Assembly (NCBI RefSeq): GCF_014679505.1 | Contig: NZ_CP061474.1 | Span: 960,001-1,024,000, forward strand | Length of the DNA: 64,000 nt | From: Geobacillus sp. 46C-IIa | Lineage (GTDB): Bacteria; Bacillota; Bacilli; Bacillales; Anoxybacillaceae | Direction of reading: 5' to 3' | In this document: positions 19,924 to 30,516 of the stretch, piece by piece | How the letters are laid out: each line of letters starts with the position of its first letter | Numbering within the stretch: the first letter of the stretch is position 1 | Translations under genes and position numbers: made by a program | The notes under the pieces: generated by a model | Told to the model about the DNA's origin: nothing | The model's database searches: none | What the model saw: the letters and a program-made list of their open reading frames with translations, nothing else

Positions 19924-20103
19924 ATGGAATATATATACTTACTTATTTTACCGATAATAGGTGTTTTGTGGTTTTTGAATTTAGCAAGCTTTTTAAAAAA
20001 TTTGAACAGTAATGAAAACACACTTAATCAAACAATGATAGGAGCCGTATTAACCTTTCTCTTTGTTTTTCTATATATGTACGGGTTTTTAGGAACACAT
20101 TAA
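19924..20103 (+). CDS. Small membrane protein, 59 aa, unknown
   Basis: The ORF starts at ATG 19924 with AGGAG at 19911-19915 and ends at TAA 20101-20103. The product begins MEYIYLLILPIIGVLWFLN and ends FLFVFLYMYGFLGTH: two membrane segments (about 2-22 and 38-56) around a polar loop SFLKNLNSNENTLNQ. No family recognised. Its A+T-rich composition matches the broken secreted protein at 18547, so the two may once have been neighbours (for example effector and partner) before IS630 inserted between them; that is inference. Confidence 0.55.
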   Translation: MEYIYLLILPIIGVLWFLNLASFLKNLNSNENTLNQTMIGAVLTFLFVFLYMYGFLGTH

Positions 20104-20105
20104 TA

Positions 20106-21839
20106 CTCACATTTCGCACCCTAACAGGGTTGAAAGAAAGAATTTTTTATTTAGTTTTTTAGAATAACTTTCCGACCAACACGACGAGTGATGGCAATCC
20201 TTTTTTTACCATCTATGGTCGTTCCGTATCACGTTACACGTAGATGCTCTCATCCATGCCCAATCCCTGCAGAATCCTTCGCTGATCAGGGGTGAGGGAG
20301 CGATCCAGTGAGCGTTGGATGCGCCCATCTGGCAGCTTGAACAGGACGACGTTCACATATTGAAACAGCTGAACAATCGCCTGTCCCGTCGGCCGGGTCA
20401 GCTTGCGGCCTCCAGGACCCTTCAACGGGTGTTCTGGAGTAATGAACGGACGGACTCGGCGCTGAAAAACGCGGTAAATGGCCAAGGCCAACAGAAACAA
20501 ATAGTCTAATACTGCGACCCGTTCTGGTTTTTTGACGTAAATCTCATCCGTGAAAAACGGATCTTTCAAAAAAGCGAAGTTCATTTCCACCGAGATCTGC
20601 CCTTTATATAGCTTCAAGATCTCTTGGGCATCCATGGGTTGACCCTTCCATTCCTTCGGAACGGTCGTGACGAGGACAAACCGGGACGCTTTCCGTTTCA
20701 CCTGTTCCCACGCATCTTGGTCGAATTCGACGTCAAGGCCCAAAAGATACCGCGTCTCCGTCTCGGGTTCCACCCCTTTTTTCGGCCGTCCGCGCCGTTT
20801 TTTCGGGCGTACGATCTCTTCGACCGCGGCCTCAACCCGATGAAACCGGGGGCGAAGGGACGCCTTGAGGGACGCCAAGGCTTGTTCGGCATCTTCACGG
20901 CAGGAGAATGGATGACGCTCCCAACGGGCTTGTTCCTCGTGAAGAAGCTCCGCTTCTTTGGTTCGTTCTTTTTCGAGCGTCTTTCCTTTTCGCTGGTCGA
21001 GCGCGCTCGATTCGACGACGATCAGTCGAACCGGATGGCCTTCATAGGTGGAGGATGTTTCCCATACCCGGTACGTGGCGCCGTTTCTCTCCGCCAGCGT
21101 AAAGGGGTCGCTCCACAGGATGTGAGGCGAATCGGCCTCCGCTAATGCCTGTTTCACGATCCGAAGCGACGAAGGGCCTCTCGTGATCAAAAAGGCATGG
21201 GCTGCTTTGGTTTGCGCCAGAGTGTCTTTCGTCATCGCGGCGGAATCGGCCACATAAATCCATTCGTCTTCGATCTTGGCTTGCTTCAGCTGTTCATGGA
21301 CCCGCGACAGTACCTCGGGATTCCACGTTTTACCGGACAGGCTGCCGTCGTATCGGCGTGGAAGGCTCGGAGGGAAAGGCTTTCTTTGCGATAAATCTGA
21401 ATCAAGCAAGCGCTGATGCCCTTGCGAATGCCGGCCTCATACAGACGATCGAGATGACGAGCCAAGGCATCGTCATTCAACCAGGAAGGATGGAGCCCGG
21501 AACGGATGAGTGTCTCACAATCGACCTCCTGAGCCCAATGTTCCAAGTGAACGAGGGCTTGCCGGCCGTCAAACACATGGTAGAGGATGGCCTGAACGGC
21601 ATTGCTGACTCGAGTCTGGCACTGCGAATCGATGGGAATGAGATGGTCAATCCATTGGGGCAGGCCCAGTTTCTTGAATAGAGCAACTTATTATATTCAA
21701 ATCAGAATTGCGATAGACCGCTTCGACTTGAACATCCATGAGAGAAAAACTCCTTCACTTTCCTTGTGTGTCAAGGATTCATTCGACATCGGAACGAAAA
21801 AATCCTCCCGATTTTCGTCGGAAGGGTGCGAAGTGTGAG
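20106..21839 (-). mobile_element. IS1634/ISBst12-type insertion sequence, near full length but decayed
   Basis: The ends are inverted repeats: CTCACATTTCGCACCC at 20106 and, on the other strand at 21839, CTCACACTTCGCACCC (one mismatch in 16). Between them is one transposase gene on the minus strand, broken by a frameshift and an internal deletion. No target-site duplication could be recognised. A much shorter derivative with the same ends lies at 55788-56435. Confidence 0.8.
20234..21739 (-). pseudogene. IS4-superfamily (IS1634-like) transposase, broken
   Basis: The reading starts MDVQVEAVYRNSDLNII at 21739, shifts frame by one extra T near 21709, continues as LFKKLGLPQWIDHLIPIDSQ to FHADTTA, then loses a segment at a repeated TACGACG near 21350-21360. 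The remaining 391-residue C-terminal frame is intact: VADSAAMTKDTLAQTKAAHA, the YKGQISVEMNFAFLKD block with the DDE-type Glu, and LTRPTGQAIVQLFQYV. Two lesions mean it cannot make a full transposase. Confidence 0.8.
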
Positions 21840-22053
21840 GTTTGCAGCTTTTACAGAGCGATTTGATCGACTGTCGGGCGACCGAACAACGCCGCTTCCG
21901 GGTAGTTGTTCGGTCTTCCGTCACGCTAAGGCGTGGCGAAGGCAAGCTTGTGGCTTGCCTCCGATAGTCAAAAAATAAGCAAGCGACTTTTTCATCAAGG
22001 ATATGTTAAACTCTTTCGTTGCATCTATATAGTGTCAAAGCATGCGTCGATTG
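21840..22053. other. Non-coding stretch between the IS and the right 64-bp repeat
   Basis: No gene seen. It contains hairpin CCGAACAAC/GTTGTTCGG at about 21880-21911 and GGCAAGC/GCTTGCC at about 21941-21959, neither followed by a T-run. They may be remains of another element. Confidence 0.4.
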
Positions 22054-22118
22054 ATTAACGATTCCCCCATCGCCATCGGTTGGCGGTGGGGGTTTTTGCA
22101 TGGCGCGATTTCAAACTT
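22054..22118 (+). repeat. Right copy of the 64-bp direct repeat
   Basis: Matches 17860-17923 (bkdB stop region and terminator) with one substitution and one inserted G. It includes a complete terminator hairpin (about 22063-22097) and lies just upstream of the lipoprotein operon, where a single ancestral copy would belong. Confidence 0.9.
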
Positions 22119-22177
22119 CTCTCACAAATGTGATGTATAATGGGGGCAGAAACGAATAGGTGAAGGAGAAACTCGAG

Positions 22178-23155
22178 ATGAAACGAGCGAGCGTATGGAT
22201 GCTGTGGTGTTTGCTCTTTATGCTAAGCGGCTGCGCGAAGACATCGTTTCCTCCGATCGCTGATTCGCTGTCGGTCGTCATCAGTCTCGATGTCAAAGCG
22301 GAAACGGTCACCTTTTTGAACGCGAAAAATGGCGGCAAAATCGCCCGCTGGAACATTGATCAGCCGTTTCAAGGCGGGGTGTTGAGCCCAGACGGCCGGA
22401 CGCTTTTTTTGTACGGGCGGGACCTCGACCGCATCTATCGGTACGACCTCGCGACCGGGAAGCTGCTTGGCGAATGGAAAATAGGAAGCGGCATTGTGAG
22501 CGCTGCTCCATCTCCGGATGGCCGCATGTGGTTTTTCGGCGACAGCACTCATCACGCGGTGCTTGTCGTCGACCGGGATGGGAACAAGATCGATCGTCTT
22601 TCGGTCGGACGCTCCCCGATGACGCTGCTGGTCAATCGCGCTGGAACGAGGTTGTATGTGATCGATTTTCAAGACGAACGGGCGTGGATCATCGATGTGG
22701 ACCGCCGCTGCGTCATCCGTTCGTTCGCCGTGCCGAAGTTCGCCTTGGGCGGAGTGGTGCGCGAGCGACAAGGGGAGCTGTGGGTCGGCGGGCACGGCAG
22801 CGGAAGCCGTGTGGAAACGAACATTCATGTCTACTCGCTGCAAGACGGCCGCTTGCTCCGGACGATCGCCGCTCCGGTCATGCCGGTGGATTTTGTTGAA
22901 ACAGACCGCGGCGTGTTTGTGCTAAGCCACGGCTCGAACACGGTTTATCAGGTTTTGCCAAGCGGGAAGCGGCTCGGCTCCGTCTCTGTCGGCGCCAATC
23001 CGTTTGCCATGGAAGCGGCAGGAGGCCGTTTGTATATTGCGAGTTATGACAGCGATGAAATCATCGTGGTCGACGAAGTGACGTTGCGGCCGCTCGCCCG
23101 CTGGAAGACGGGAGACGGTCCGCTGCAGCTGCTCATTCGGGAGGGACGAACATGA
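22178..23155 (+). CDS. YVTN-type beta-propeller lipoprotein
   Basis: 325 residues from ATG 22178 (AAGGAG nine bases before it; a GTG at 22160 is upstream of that site). A lipoprotein signal peptide ends in lipobox LSGC near residue 19. The rest consists of about seven repeats of 40-odd residues with patterns such as LSPDGRTLFLYGRD, PSPDGRMWFFGDS, AGTRLYVIDF and GGRLYIASYDSDEIIVVD, typical of YVTN/NHL propellers. It would be anchored outside the membrane. The stop overlaps the next gene by ATGA, so it belongs with the two-component pair and may be its accessory sensor or target; ligand unknown. Confidence 0.8.
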   Translation: MKRASVWMLWCLLFMLSGCAKTSFPPIADSLSVVISLDVKAETVTFLNAKNGGKIARWNIDQPFQGGVLSPDGRTLFLYGRDLDRIYRYDLATGKLLGEWKIGSGIVSAAPSPDGRMWFFGDSTHHAVLVVDRDGNKIDRLSVGRSPMTLLVNRAGTRLYVIDFQDERAWIIDVDRRCVIRSFAVPKFALGGVVRERQGELWVGGHGSGSRVETNIHVYSLQDGRLLRTIAAPVMPVDFVETDRGVFVLSHGSNTVYQVLPSGKRLGSVSVGANPFAMEAAGGRLYIASYDSDEIIVVDEVTLRPLARWKTGDGPLQLLIREGRT

Positions 23156-23826
23156 GCGAACGGACCGTTTTAATCGTCGATGATGAAGAAGAAATGCGCC
23201 TGTTGATCAGCATGTATTTGGAAAACGCCGGCTTTCGCTGCTTGGAAGCGGAAGACGGGGATGAGGCGCTGGCGCTGCTTTCGCAACATCCGGTGGATGC
23301 CGTGCTGTTGGACGTCATGATGCCAAAGCAGGATGGCTTCGCCGTCTGCGCCCGCATTCGCGAGCAGTCGGACGTGCCAGTGTTGTTTTTGACTGCGCTT
23401 GGCGAAGAGTGGGATAAAGTGAAAGGATTGAAATTGGGCGGCGACGATTACATCGTCAAGCCGTTCAGCCCGGGAGAGCTCATCGCCCGCCTCGAGGCGG
23501 TGTTGCGCCGGGTGCAGCGCGGCCGCGAGAATGACGGACGGCTGCAATTTGGCGACCTTGCCATTGACGAAAAAGGACGAACCGTGACCGTTGGCGGTGA
23601 GGTGGTGAAGCTGACTTTGAAGGAGTTTGAGCTGTTGCTGTTTTTGGCGAAGCACAGCGGCCAGGTGTTCAGCCGCGACGATTTGCTCGTCAAAGTGTGG
23701 GGATATGATTATACAGGAAACGCCCGCACGGTCGATACGCATGTGAAAACGCTGCGTATGAAGCTGAAAGACGCCGGCCGCCACATCCAAACCGTCTGGG
23801 GCATCGGCTACAAGTTTGAGGGATGA
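23152..23826 (+). CDS. OmpR-family response regulator
   Basis: 224 residues. Receiver domain: acidic residues in IVDDEEEMRL, phosphorylated Asp in VLLDVMMPKQDG (about residue 52), Thr in FLTALGEEWDKV, Lys in VKPFSPGE. A C-terminal winged helix (about 125-224) has LTLKEFELLLFLAKHSGQVFSR split across its recognition region and ends VWGIGYKFEG. It overlaps both neighbours by four bases, so lipoprotein, regulator and kinase are translationally coupled. Target genes are not evident; the kinase partner is the next gene. Confidence 0.92.
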   Translation: MSERTVLIVDDEEEMRLLISMYLENAGFRCLEAEDGDEALALLSQHPVDAVLLDVMMPKQDGFAVCARIREQSDVPVLFLTALGEEWDKVKGLKLGGDDYIVKPFSPGELIARLEAVLRRVQRGRENDGRLQFGDLAIDEKGRTVTVGGEVVKLTLKEFELLLFLAKHSGQVFSRDDLLVKVWGYDYTGNARTVDTHVKTLRMKLKDAGRHIQTVWGIGYKFEG

Positions 23827-25235
23827 ACATGAAACGGCTTCGGTTAGGGCAAAAACTATGGCTGTCAATTGGCGCCGCGGTCGTGGCGACGCTGGCGTTT
23901 TCCTTTGGCCTTTTGAATTATTTTTACCGAACGGTGTACATGAAAGAAGTCGAACGAACGTTGATCGTGGAAGGGACGAGCCTCGCCCGCGACTATCGGG
24001 GCGGGGCGATCGATGAGCCATACCGCCGTCAAATCGAATGGTATGACGAAAAATCGACGGCCACCATCTTATTGATCGACAACCCGCGTGAACTGAGCGC
24101 CTGCTTTCCGTTTCCGGTCGACTATGACGCGCTCGTGAGCGGCCGTGACCGGGAAACGCTGCTAGCCGGGAAGCCTGTTGTCAAAACCGGCTACGAAAAG
24201 CGGTTTGGCCGCCGCGTGATGGCGGTCATCGTTCCGCTTTTGGACGGCAAGCGGCTTGAAGGAGCGATTTACTTATATTTGCCGTTGGCCGATGTCCAAG
24301 AAGCGACGAAACGGGCGGCGGCCACGTTTTGGCCGTTGGCCGCCGCATTCGCCGCCGCGCTTTTGGCTGTCGGGCGACGGATGGTGCGGCAAATGATCGA
24401 GCCGCTGCAAGCGATGGAGAAAACGGCAGAGCGCATGGCGGAAGGCAGCTACGAAGCGGCCATCCCAGTGCGGACCGATGATGAAATCGGCCGCCTGGCG
24501 AGGGCGTTCAACCAAATGGCGGATGCCATCGCCAAAGAAGACGAGCGGAAACGCGAGTTTTTAGCGAACGTCTCGCATGAATTGCGCACACCGCTCAGCT
24601 ATATGAAAGGGTACAGCGAAGCGCTCCTAGCTGGCCTTGCGAAAACGAGGGAAGAAGAAAAGGCGTACCTTCGCCTCATCCACCGCGAAACGGAACGGAT
24701 GGAGAGGCTTGTCCGCGATTTGTTGGATTTGGCGCGCCTCGAAGGGCAAAGCGTGCCGCTCGAGCGCGCGCCGGTGGCGTTCGCCCAAGTGATCGAGGAC
24801 GTCATGGACGCGTATCGCCCAATCATCATACAAAAACGGCTGAGGCTCACGTGCGATCTCGACTACGACTTCATCGTTGACGGTGACGCCGATCGGCTTG
24901 AACAAGTCGTGCGCAACTTGCTTGACAACGCCATCCGTTACACCCCGGAAGGCGGAGCGGTGACGGTGCGGCTTTCCCGTCTGTCCGAAGCAGAAGGCGA
25001 ACTCGTGATCCGAGATACGGGAAAAGGCATCCCGAAAGACCAGCTTCCGCTTCTCGGCCAGCGCTTTTTCCGCGTCGACCGCGCCCGCACCCGCAAAGAA
25101 GGCGGCACCGGCTTGGGGCTTGCCATCGTCAAAAAAATCGTCTCTCTTCATGACGGCGCGATCCAGTTCGACAGCGACCTCGGCTGCGGAACGACGGTAT
25201 CCGTCCGCCTGCCGCTCGTTCGGGAAGAGGAATAA
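23823..25235 (+). CDS. Sensor histidine kinase (HAMP, HisKA, HATPase)
   Basis: 470 residues. Membrane segment 1 at about 12-34, an extracytoplasmic domain of about 130 residues, membrane segment 2 at about 165-182, HAMP, then HisKA with the phospho-acceptor His in ANVSHELRTPLSYM (about 252), and a HATPase with N-box VVRNLLDNAIRYTPEGG and G-boxes DTGKGIP and GGTGLGLAIV. All catalytic motifs are intact. The signal is unknown; the coupled surface lipoprotein may take part in sensing. Confidence 0.92.
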   Translation: MNMKRLRLGQKLWLSIGAAVVATLAFSFGLLNYFYRTVYMKEVERTLIVEGTSLARDYRGGAIDEPYRRQIEWYDEKSTATILLIDNPRELSACFPFPVDYDALVSGRDRETLLAGKPVVKTGYEKRFGRRVMAVIVPLLDGKRLEGAIYLYLPLADVQEATKRAAATFWPLAAAFAAALLAVGRRMVRQMIEPLQAMEKTAERMAEGSYEAAIPVRTDDEIGRLARAFNQMADAIAKEDERKREFLANVSHELRTPLSYMKGYSEALLAGLAKTREEEKAYLRLIHRETERMERLVRDLLDLARLEGQSVPLERAPVAFAQVIEDVMDAYRPIIIQKRLRLTCDLDYDFIVDGDADRLEQVVRNLLDNAIRYTPEGGAVTVRLSRLSEAEGELVIRDTGKGIPKDQLPLLGQRFFRVDRARTRKEGGTGLGLAIVKKIVSLHDGAIQFDSDLGCGTTVSVRLPLVREEE

Positions 25236-25301
25236 ACATCGTTCAAGACACAGGAATGGATGGTGTATCATCAATATAAAATTAGGAGGCAGGTGGAAGA
25301 A

Positions 25302-25887
25302 ATGGATCCACCAGAAAAGGAACAGGCCCCGATGACCTACAAAGAGTATGCGACATGGCCGGAAGGAAAACGGTGTGAGGTCTTGGACGGGAACATCATT
25401 AGCAGGGCGCCGTCGCCAACACCGGAACATCAATGGATTTCGCTCCAGCTTTCGATCGAATTTGGGATGTATCTCAGAGGGAAGAGTTGTCGCGTGTTGG
25501 CCGCCCCGATCGATGTGTATCTTTATCGAAGATCATCGAAAGGGATGGATGGATGAAAACGTCCGAAACCGGGTATGCCCCGATCTTGTCGTCATCTGCG
25601 ACAAAAACAAAATTCAAAAAAACCGCATTGTCGGGGCTCCGGATTTGGTCGTCGAGATCTTGTCTCCCGCCACGGCCAAAATCGACCGGATGGACAAACG
25701 GATCGCGTACGAGCGGGCCGAAGTGAAGGAATATTGGATCGTTGACCCGGCGAATCAAGTCGTGGAAGTGTATTTGCGTGAGAAAACAGGGAAGTTCGAA
25801 CTTCGCGGAGTGTACAACGGGGATGACGCCGTTTCCGTTCATGTATGGGAGGATTTCTTCATCGACTTGCGAAACATTTTCCAATGA
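25302..25887 (+). pseudogene. Uma2-family (DUF820) nuclease-like protein, frameshifted
   Basis: The start is ATG 25302 (or GTG 25293 nearer to AGGAGG). The first frame gives MTYKEYATWPEGKRCEVLDG and LAAPIDVYLY, then stops at 25556. The second frame continues from about 25525 with EDHRKGWMDENVRNRV, CPDLVVICDKNK, APDLVVEILSPATAKIDRM and KEYWIVDPANQ. A one-base change at about 25520-25530 restores one protein of about 195 residues with the PD-(D/E)XK-like core (PDLVVEILS). Family function is poorly known; this gene is inactive unless the frameshift is a sequencing error. Confidence 0.75.
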
Positions 25888-26121
25888 ACGAATGGCCGTT
25901 GAGATGTTCGCTAAGCAGTGATGTTATCCACGTTTCGCCAGCCGATGTCGCATTCATTTGACGGCTCAACGCAACGAACGCGGCATCGGCGGTTGATGGG
26001 GAACGTTCAGGGAACGACTCTTCCGTTGAATCATGTTGTCGGAAACAAAAGCGCGACCTTCGCGATTTTGTGCGAAGTCCACTCCACTTTGCCAACAGCC
26101 AAGAACAAGGTGTTTTGTTCA
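25888..26121. other. Non-coding region upstream of the mut promoter
   Basis: No gene, repeat or hairpin I can support. The gap from the Uma2 gene to mutA is about 400 bp, with the promoter below in its right part. Confidence 0.5.
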
Positions 26122-26150
26122 TTGCCCAAACGCGGCCGATGTACTACAAT
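26122..26150 (+). promoter_or_regulatory. Sigma-A promoter of the mutA-mutB-meaB operon
   Basis: TTGCCC (26122-26127), 17-nt spacer, TACAAT (26145-26150), about 140 nt before mutA. No operator was recognised in the leader. Confidence 0.65.
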
Positions 26151-26288
26151 AAACATAGAACCCGTTTTTTCCCACCAAAGCGTTGCTTCATTCGTTTGGC
26201 GTGAGGCGCCATCGGGTGTGGCTCGTTTTCAGGCGGAAAAACGAAAGCGGTTTCTTTTTGGCAGAAAGACGCGAAAGGGGATGGGGAA

Positions 26289-28337
26289 ATGAGCGATGTC
26301 GCGAAGATGAAGGAAGCGGCGTTTCCGGCTCCGCCGATGGAGGAGTGGGAGAGGGAAGCGGAAAAGTCGCTGAAAGGCAAGCCGCTCGAGCGGCTTGTGA
26401 CGATGACATACGAAAACATAGCGGTGAAACCGCTTTATACGCGCCGCGATGTAGAGGAGCTCGGCCCGCTGGAGCAGTATCCGGGCTTTGGCCAGTACGT
26501 GCGCGGGGCGCGGCCGGAAGGGTATCGGGGCGAGCCGTGGAAGGTGAGCCAAGAGATTTCGGCGGCAAGCCCGTCCGACTGGAACGAGGCGGTGAAGCAT
26601 GACTTAGCGCGGGGGCAGACGGAAATCCATTTCGCTCTCGGGCGGCTGCCGTTTGTCGTCGAGTCGGTTGAGGATGTTGCGGTGATGTTTGCTGGTGTGC
26701 CGCTCGATCGCTATTCGCTCCGTGTGGACGCGGGGGCGCAGTCGCTTCCGTTTTTAGCGTTGCTGGCTGCGTATCTGCAAGAACAAGGAATATCACTCTC
26801 AATGGTGTGCGGCGCGATCGGCATGGATCCGCTCGGAGCGTGGGCGGAACAGGGGACGCTCCCGTGTTCGCTTGAGCGGCTGTATGATGAAATGGCGGAA
26901 GCAACGAAGTGGGCGAAGGAACAGATGCCTTTCGTTCGCACGATTTTCGTGCGCGGCGAGCCATACCATAACGGCGGGGCGAACGCCGTGCAGGAGCTGG
27001 CGTTTGCCCTGGCGGCGGCGGTCGAGTACATCCGCGCGGGGCTGGATCGGGGCTTGACGGTGGATGACATCGCGACGCGGATGCAAGCGTCGTTTGCGGT
27101 TGGGGCTGATTTCTTTATGGAAATCGCGAAACTGCGGGCGGCGCGGCGGTTGTTTGCGCACGTGATTGGAGCGTTTGGCGGCAGTGAATCGGCCAGGCGG
27201 ATCGAGCTGCATGTGCGCACATCGCGCTTTACAAAAACGGTGTACGACCCGTATGCGAACATGCTTCGCGCGGGAGCAGAAGCGTTTGCGGCCGTTGTCG
27301 GCGGCGCCGATGGCGTGCACGTGTCGCCGTTTGACGAAGCAATCGGACTCGCTGATGCGTTTTCGCGGCGCATCGCCCGCAACACACAGCTTATTTTGCT
27401 TGAAGAGGCGCATCTCGCCCATGTCATCGATCCGGCGGGCGGCTCGTATTATGTGGAGACATTGACGGCCAAGCTCGCCGAAGAAGCGTGGAAGCTGTTC
27501 CAGCAGGTGGAGGAAAAAGGCGGCATGGCGAAGGCGCTCGAAGACGGCTTCGTGCAGGCGGAAGTGGAAGCGGTCGCCAAGCGGCGGCTGGATCGTGTCA
27601 AGACGCGGAAAGAAAAAATCGTCGGTACGAACGTGTACGCCAATTTGGAGGAAACGTCGATCGAAAAGCCGAAGCAAGCCGCAGCGAACGAGGTGCCGCC
27701 GCTGGATGAAAAGCGGGTGGCTGAGATTCGCAGCGCGCTTGTCGGCGGGAAGTGGGTGGAAGTGGCGATTCGTGCGGCTCGCCGTCGAGCAACCGCTCGG
27801 GAGATCGCAGCGGCGTTGGTCGATGGGAACGCGGCTGTTGCCATCACGCCGATTCGGGCATGGCGCTTGGCCGAGCCGTTTGAAACGCTGCGGAAAGCAG
27901 CCGAGGAGCATGCGGAACGCACGGGAAGCCGGCTTTCCGTTCACTTGATTAATGTCGGGCCGCTTGTCCGCCATCAGGCGCGCGCCGATTTCATCGCCGG
28001 GCTGTTTGCGGCCGGTGGGGTGGCGGCTGAGCGAAGCGACGGCTTCGCCTCGGTTGAGGAAGCGGTCGAATGGGTGCGGAACACGAACGGGACGCATTAT
28101 ATCGTGTGCGGCGCGGATGACGACTACCCGGGGTTCGTTCCGGCGTTGGCTGAGGGGTTCAAGCAAGCCAAGCCGAACGCGAAGCTGTATGTCGCCGGAA
28201 AACCGCCGGAAGAGCTCGAGAACACGTACGCGGCTGCGGGCGTGGATGGGGCAATTCATCTCGGTTTGAACGCGTACGATGTGATCGTGGCGTTTCTCAC
28301 GGAAAGAGGGGTGGCGTTGGATGGCGAAGGACGTTGA
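26289..28337 (+). CDS. mutA: Methylmalonyl-CoA mutase, small (non-catalytic) subunit
   Basis: 682 residues, full length. The N-terminal TIM-barrel is of the methylmalonyl-CoA mutase type ([34 protein letters not shown] segment reading [15 protein letters not shown]). The C-terminal cobalamin-type domain lacks the B12 motif DxHxxG, as expected for the structural subunit. It pairs with MutB to convert methylmalonyl-CoA to succinyl-CoA. It overlaps mutB by 17 nt. Confidence 0.94.
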   Translation: MSDVAKMKEAAFPAPPMEEWEREAEKSLKGKPLERLVTMTYENIAVKPLYTRRDVEELGPLEQYPGFGQYVRGARPEGYRGEPWKVSQEISAASPSDWNEAVKHDLARGQTEIHFALGRLPFVVESVEDVAVMFAGVPLDRYSLRVDAGAQSLPFLALLAAYLQEQGISLSMVCGAIGMDPLGAWAEQGTLPCSLERLYDEMAEATKWAKEQMPFVRTIFVRGEPYHNGGANAVQELAFALAAAVEYIRAGLDRGLTVDDIATRMQASFAVGADFFMEIAKLRAARRLFAHVIGAFGGSESARRIELHVRTSRFTKTVYDPYANMLRAGAEAFAAVVGGADGVHVSPFDEAIGLADAFSRRIARNTQLILLEEAHLAHVIDPAGGSYYVETLTAKLAEEAWKLFQQVEEKGGMAKALEDGFVQAEVEAVAKRRLDRVKTRKEKIVGTNVYANLEETSIEKPKQAAANEVPPLDEKRVAEIRSALVGGKWVEVAIRAARRRATAREIAAALVDGNAAVAITPIRAWRLAEPFETLRKAAEEHAERTGSRLSVHLINVGPLVRHQARADFIAGLFAAGGVAAERSDGFASVEEAVEWVRNTNGTHYIVCGADDDYPGFVPALAEGFKQAKPNAKLYVAGKPPEELENTYAAAGVDGAIHLGLNAYDVIVAFLTERGVALDGEGR

Positions 28338-30516
28338 TTTTACAAAGATGACGCTTTCCGCGGCAGCGGCCGATGTGGAGGAGAAACAGTGGAAAGACGC
28401 GGTCGAGCGGCGTGTGAAAGCGTCGATCGATAAGCTGTTGTTTCAGACGAATGAGCACATTGCGGTGAAGCCGCTTTATACAAAGAAAGATATCGATGGG
28501 CTCGATTTTCTTGATTATATGCCCGGCTTGCCGCCGTACTTGCGCGGGCCGTACCCGACGATGTATGTCGTGCGGCCGTGGACGATCCGCCAATACGCCG
28601 GCTTTTCGACCGCCGAGGAGAGCAACGCCTTTTATCGGCGAAATTTGGCGATGGGGCAAAAAGGGCTGTCGGTCGCCTTTGACCTGGCGACGCACCGCGG
28701 CTATGACTCTGACCATCCACGCGTCGTCGGCGATGTCGGCAAAGCAGGGGTGGCCATCGACTCGGTGCTTGATATGAAAATTTTGTTTGATGGCATCCCG
28801 CTTGACCAAATGTCGGTGTCGATGACGATGAACGGGGCGGTGCTCCCGATCATGGCGTTTTACATCGTCACCGCCGAAGAGCAGGGAGTGACGCAAGACA
28901 AACTGTCAGGCACGATCCAAAACGATATTTTGAAAGAATATATGGTGCGCAACACGTACATTTACCCGCCGGAGATGTCAATGCGCATCATCGCCGACAT
29001 TTTCGCCTATACGGGCAAATACATGCCGAAATTCAACAGCATCAGCATTTCCGGCTACCATATGCAAGAAGCCGGGGCGCCGGCTGATTTGGAGCTGGCG
29101 TATACGCTCGCGGACGGGCTTGAGTACGTGCGCACCGGCTTGAAGGCGGGCATTGACATCGATTCGTTCGCCCCGAGGCTGTCGTTTTTCTGGGCGATCG
29201 GCATGAACTACTTTATGGAAGTGGCGAAACTGCGTGCCGCGCGCCTCATGTGGGCGAAAATGATGAAAACGTTCAACCCGAAAAATCCGAAATCGCTCGC
29301 ATTACGGACGCATTCGCAAACGTCGGGGTGGAGCTTGACCGAGCAAGATCCGTTCAACAACGTCGTGCGCACGCTCATCGAAGCGCACGCGGCGGCGATG
29401 GGGCATACGCAGTCGCTCCATACGAACGCGCTGGATGAGGCGATCGCCTTGCCGACCGATTTCTCGGCGCGCATCGCCCGCAATACGCAGCTGTATTTGC
29501 AGGAAGAGACAGGCATTTGCCGGACGATCGACCCGTGGGCCGGTTCGTATTACGTCGAGACGTTGACGAACGAACTGATGAAGCGGGCGTGGGCGCATAT
29601 CGAAGAAATCGAAAGTCTTGGCGGGATGGCGAAAGCCATTGAAACGGGCATCCCGAAAATGCGCATCGAAGAAGCAGCGGCCCGCCGCCAAGCGCGCATC
29701 GATTCAGGAGCGGAAACGATCATCGGCGTGAACAAATACCGTCCGGAAAAAGACGAACCGATCGACATTTTGGAGGTGGACAACACCGCCGTGCGAAAAC
29801 GGCAAATCGAGCGGCTGAACGAGCTGAAGGCAACGCGCGACAACGAGCAGGTCGAAGCGGCGCTTGACGCGATTACGAAAGCGGCGGAAACGGGCGAGGG
29901 GAACTTGCTCGAGCTTGCTGTTCAAGCGGCGCGCGTCCGGGCGACGCTCGGGGAAATTTCGTACGCCATTGAAAAAGTAGCGAAGCGTCATCGCGCGGTC
30001 ATTCGTTCGATCAGCGGCGTGTACAGCTCGGAGTATAAAAATGAAACGCAGCTTGAACGGGTGAAAGCAAAAGTGGCGCAGTTTGCGGAGCTGGAAGGGC
30101 GGCGTCCGCGCCTGCTGGTCGCGAAAATGGGGCAAGATGGCCATGACCGCGGGGCGAAAGTCATTGCCACGGCGTTTGCCGATTTAGGGTTTGACGTCGA
30201 TATCGGCCCGCTGTTTCAGACGCCGGAAGAAACAGCGCGCCAGGCGGTCGAAAACGACGTGCATGCGGTTGGCATCAGCTCGCTCGCCGGCGGCCATAAG
30301 ACGCTCGTGCCGCAGCTTGTTGCGGAGCTCGAAAAACTCGGCCGCGACGATATTTTAGTCATCGTCGGCGGCGTCATTCCGCCGCAAGATTACGCGTTTT
30401 TGTATGAACACGGCGCCGCTGCCGTCTTCGGCCCGGGCACGGTCATTCCGGAAGCGGCGGAAACTGTGTTGGACGAAATTTACGCTCGGCTTGGCTATGA
30501 GGAAGTGAGCGAATGA
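28321..30516 (+). CDS. mutB: Methylmalonyl-CoA mutase, large (catalytic) subunit
   Basis: 731 residues, full length. The barrel shows [20 protein letters not shown] and [17 protein letters not shown]. The C-terminal cobalamin domain has the cobalt-ligand motif in [15 protein letters not shown] and the [12 protein letters not shown] phosphate region. It catalyses adenosylcobalamin-dependent isomerisation of methylmalonyl-CoA. Its substrate would come from Ile, Val or odd-chain acids through PccB and the epimerase encoded at 53.8-55.8 kb. Overlaps meaB by four bases. Confidence 0.97.
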   Translation: MAKDVDFTKMTLSAAAADVEEKQWKDAVERRVKASIDKLLFQTNEHIAVKPLYTKKDIDGLDFLDYMPGLPPYLRGPYPTMYVVRPWTIRQYAGFSTAEESNAFYRRNLAMGQKGLSVAFDLATHRGYDSDHPRVVGDVGKAGVAIDSVLDMKILFDGIPLDQMSVSMTMNGAVLPIMAFYIVTAEEQGVTQDKLSGTIQNDILKEYMVRNTYIYPPEMSMRIIADIFAYTGKYMPKFNSISISGYHMQEAGAPADLELAYTLADGLEYVRTGLKAGIDIDSFAPRLSFFWAIGMNYFMEVAKLRAARLMWAKMMKTFNPKNPKSLALRTHSQTSGWSLTEQDPFNNVVRTLIEAHAAAMGHTQSLHTNALDEAIALPTDFSARIARNTQLYLQEETGICRTIDPWAGSYYVETLTNELMKRAWAHIEEIESLGGMAKAIETGIPKMRIEEAAARRQARIDSGAETIIGVNKYRPEKDEPIDILEVDNTAVRKRQIERLNELKATRDNEQVEAALDAITKAAETGEGNLLELAVQAARVRATLGEISYAIEKVAKRHRAVIRSISGVYSSEYKNETQLERVKAKVAQFAELEGRRPRLLVAKMGQDGHDRGAKVIATAFADLGFDVDIGPLFQTPEETARQAVENDVHAVGISSLAGGHKTLVPQLVAELEKLGRDDILVIVGGVIPPQDYAFLYEHGAAAVFGPGTVIPEAAETVLDEIYARLGYEEVSE

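Noticed and set aside
20106..21839. Active IS element
   Set aside because: The transposase has a frameshift and an internal deletion, and no target duplication is visible.
26799..28259. 486-codon open frame on the minus strand across mutA
   Set aside because: Shadow of mutA; composition is His/Arg-rich nonsense and mutA has clear family motifs.
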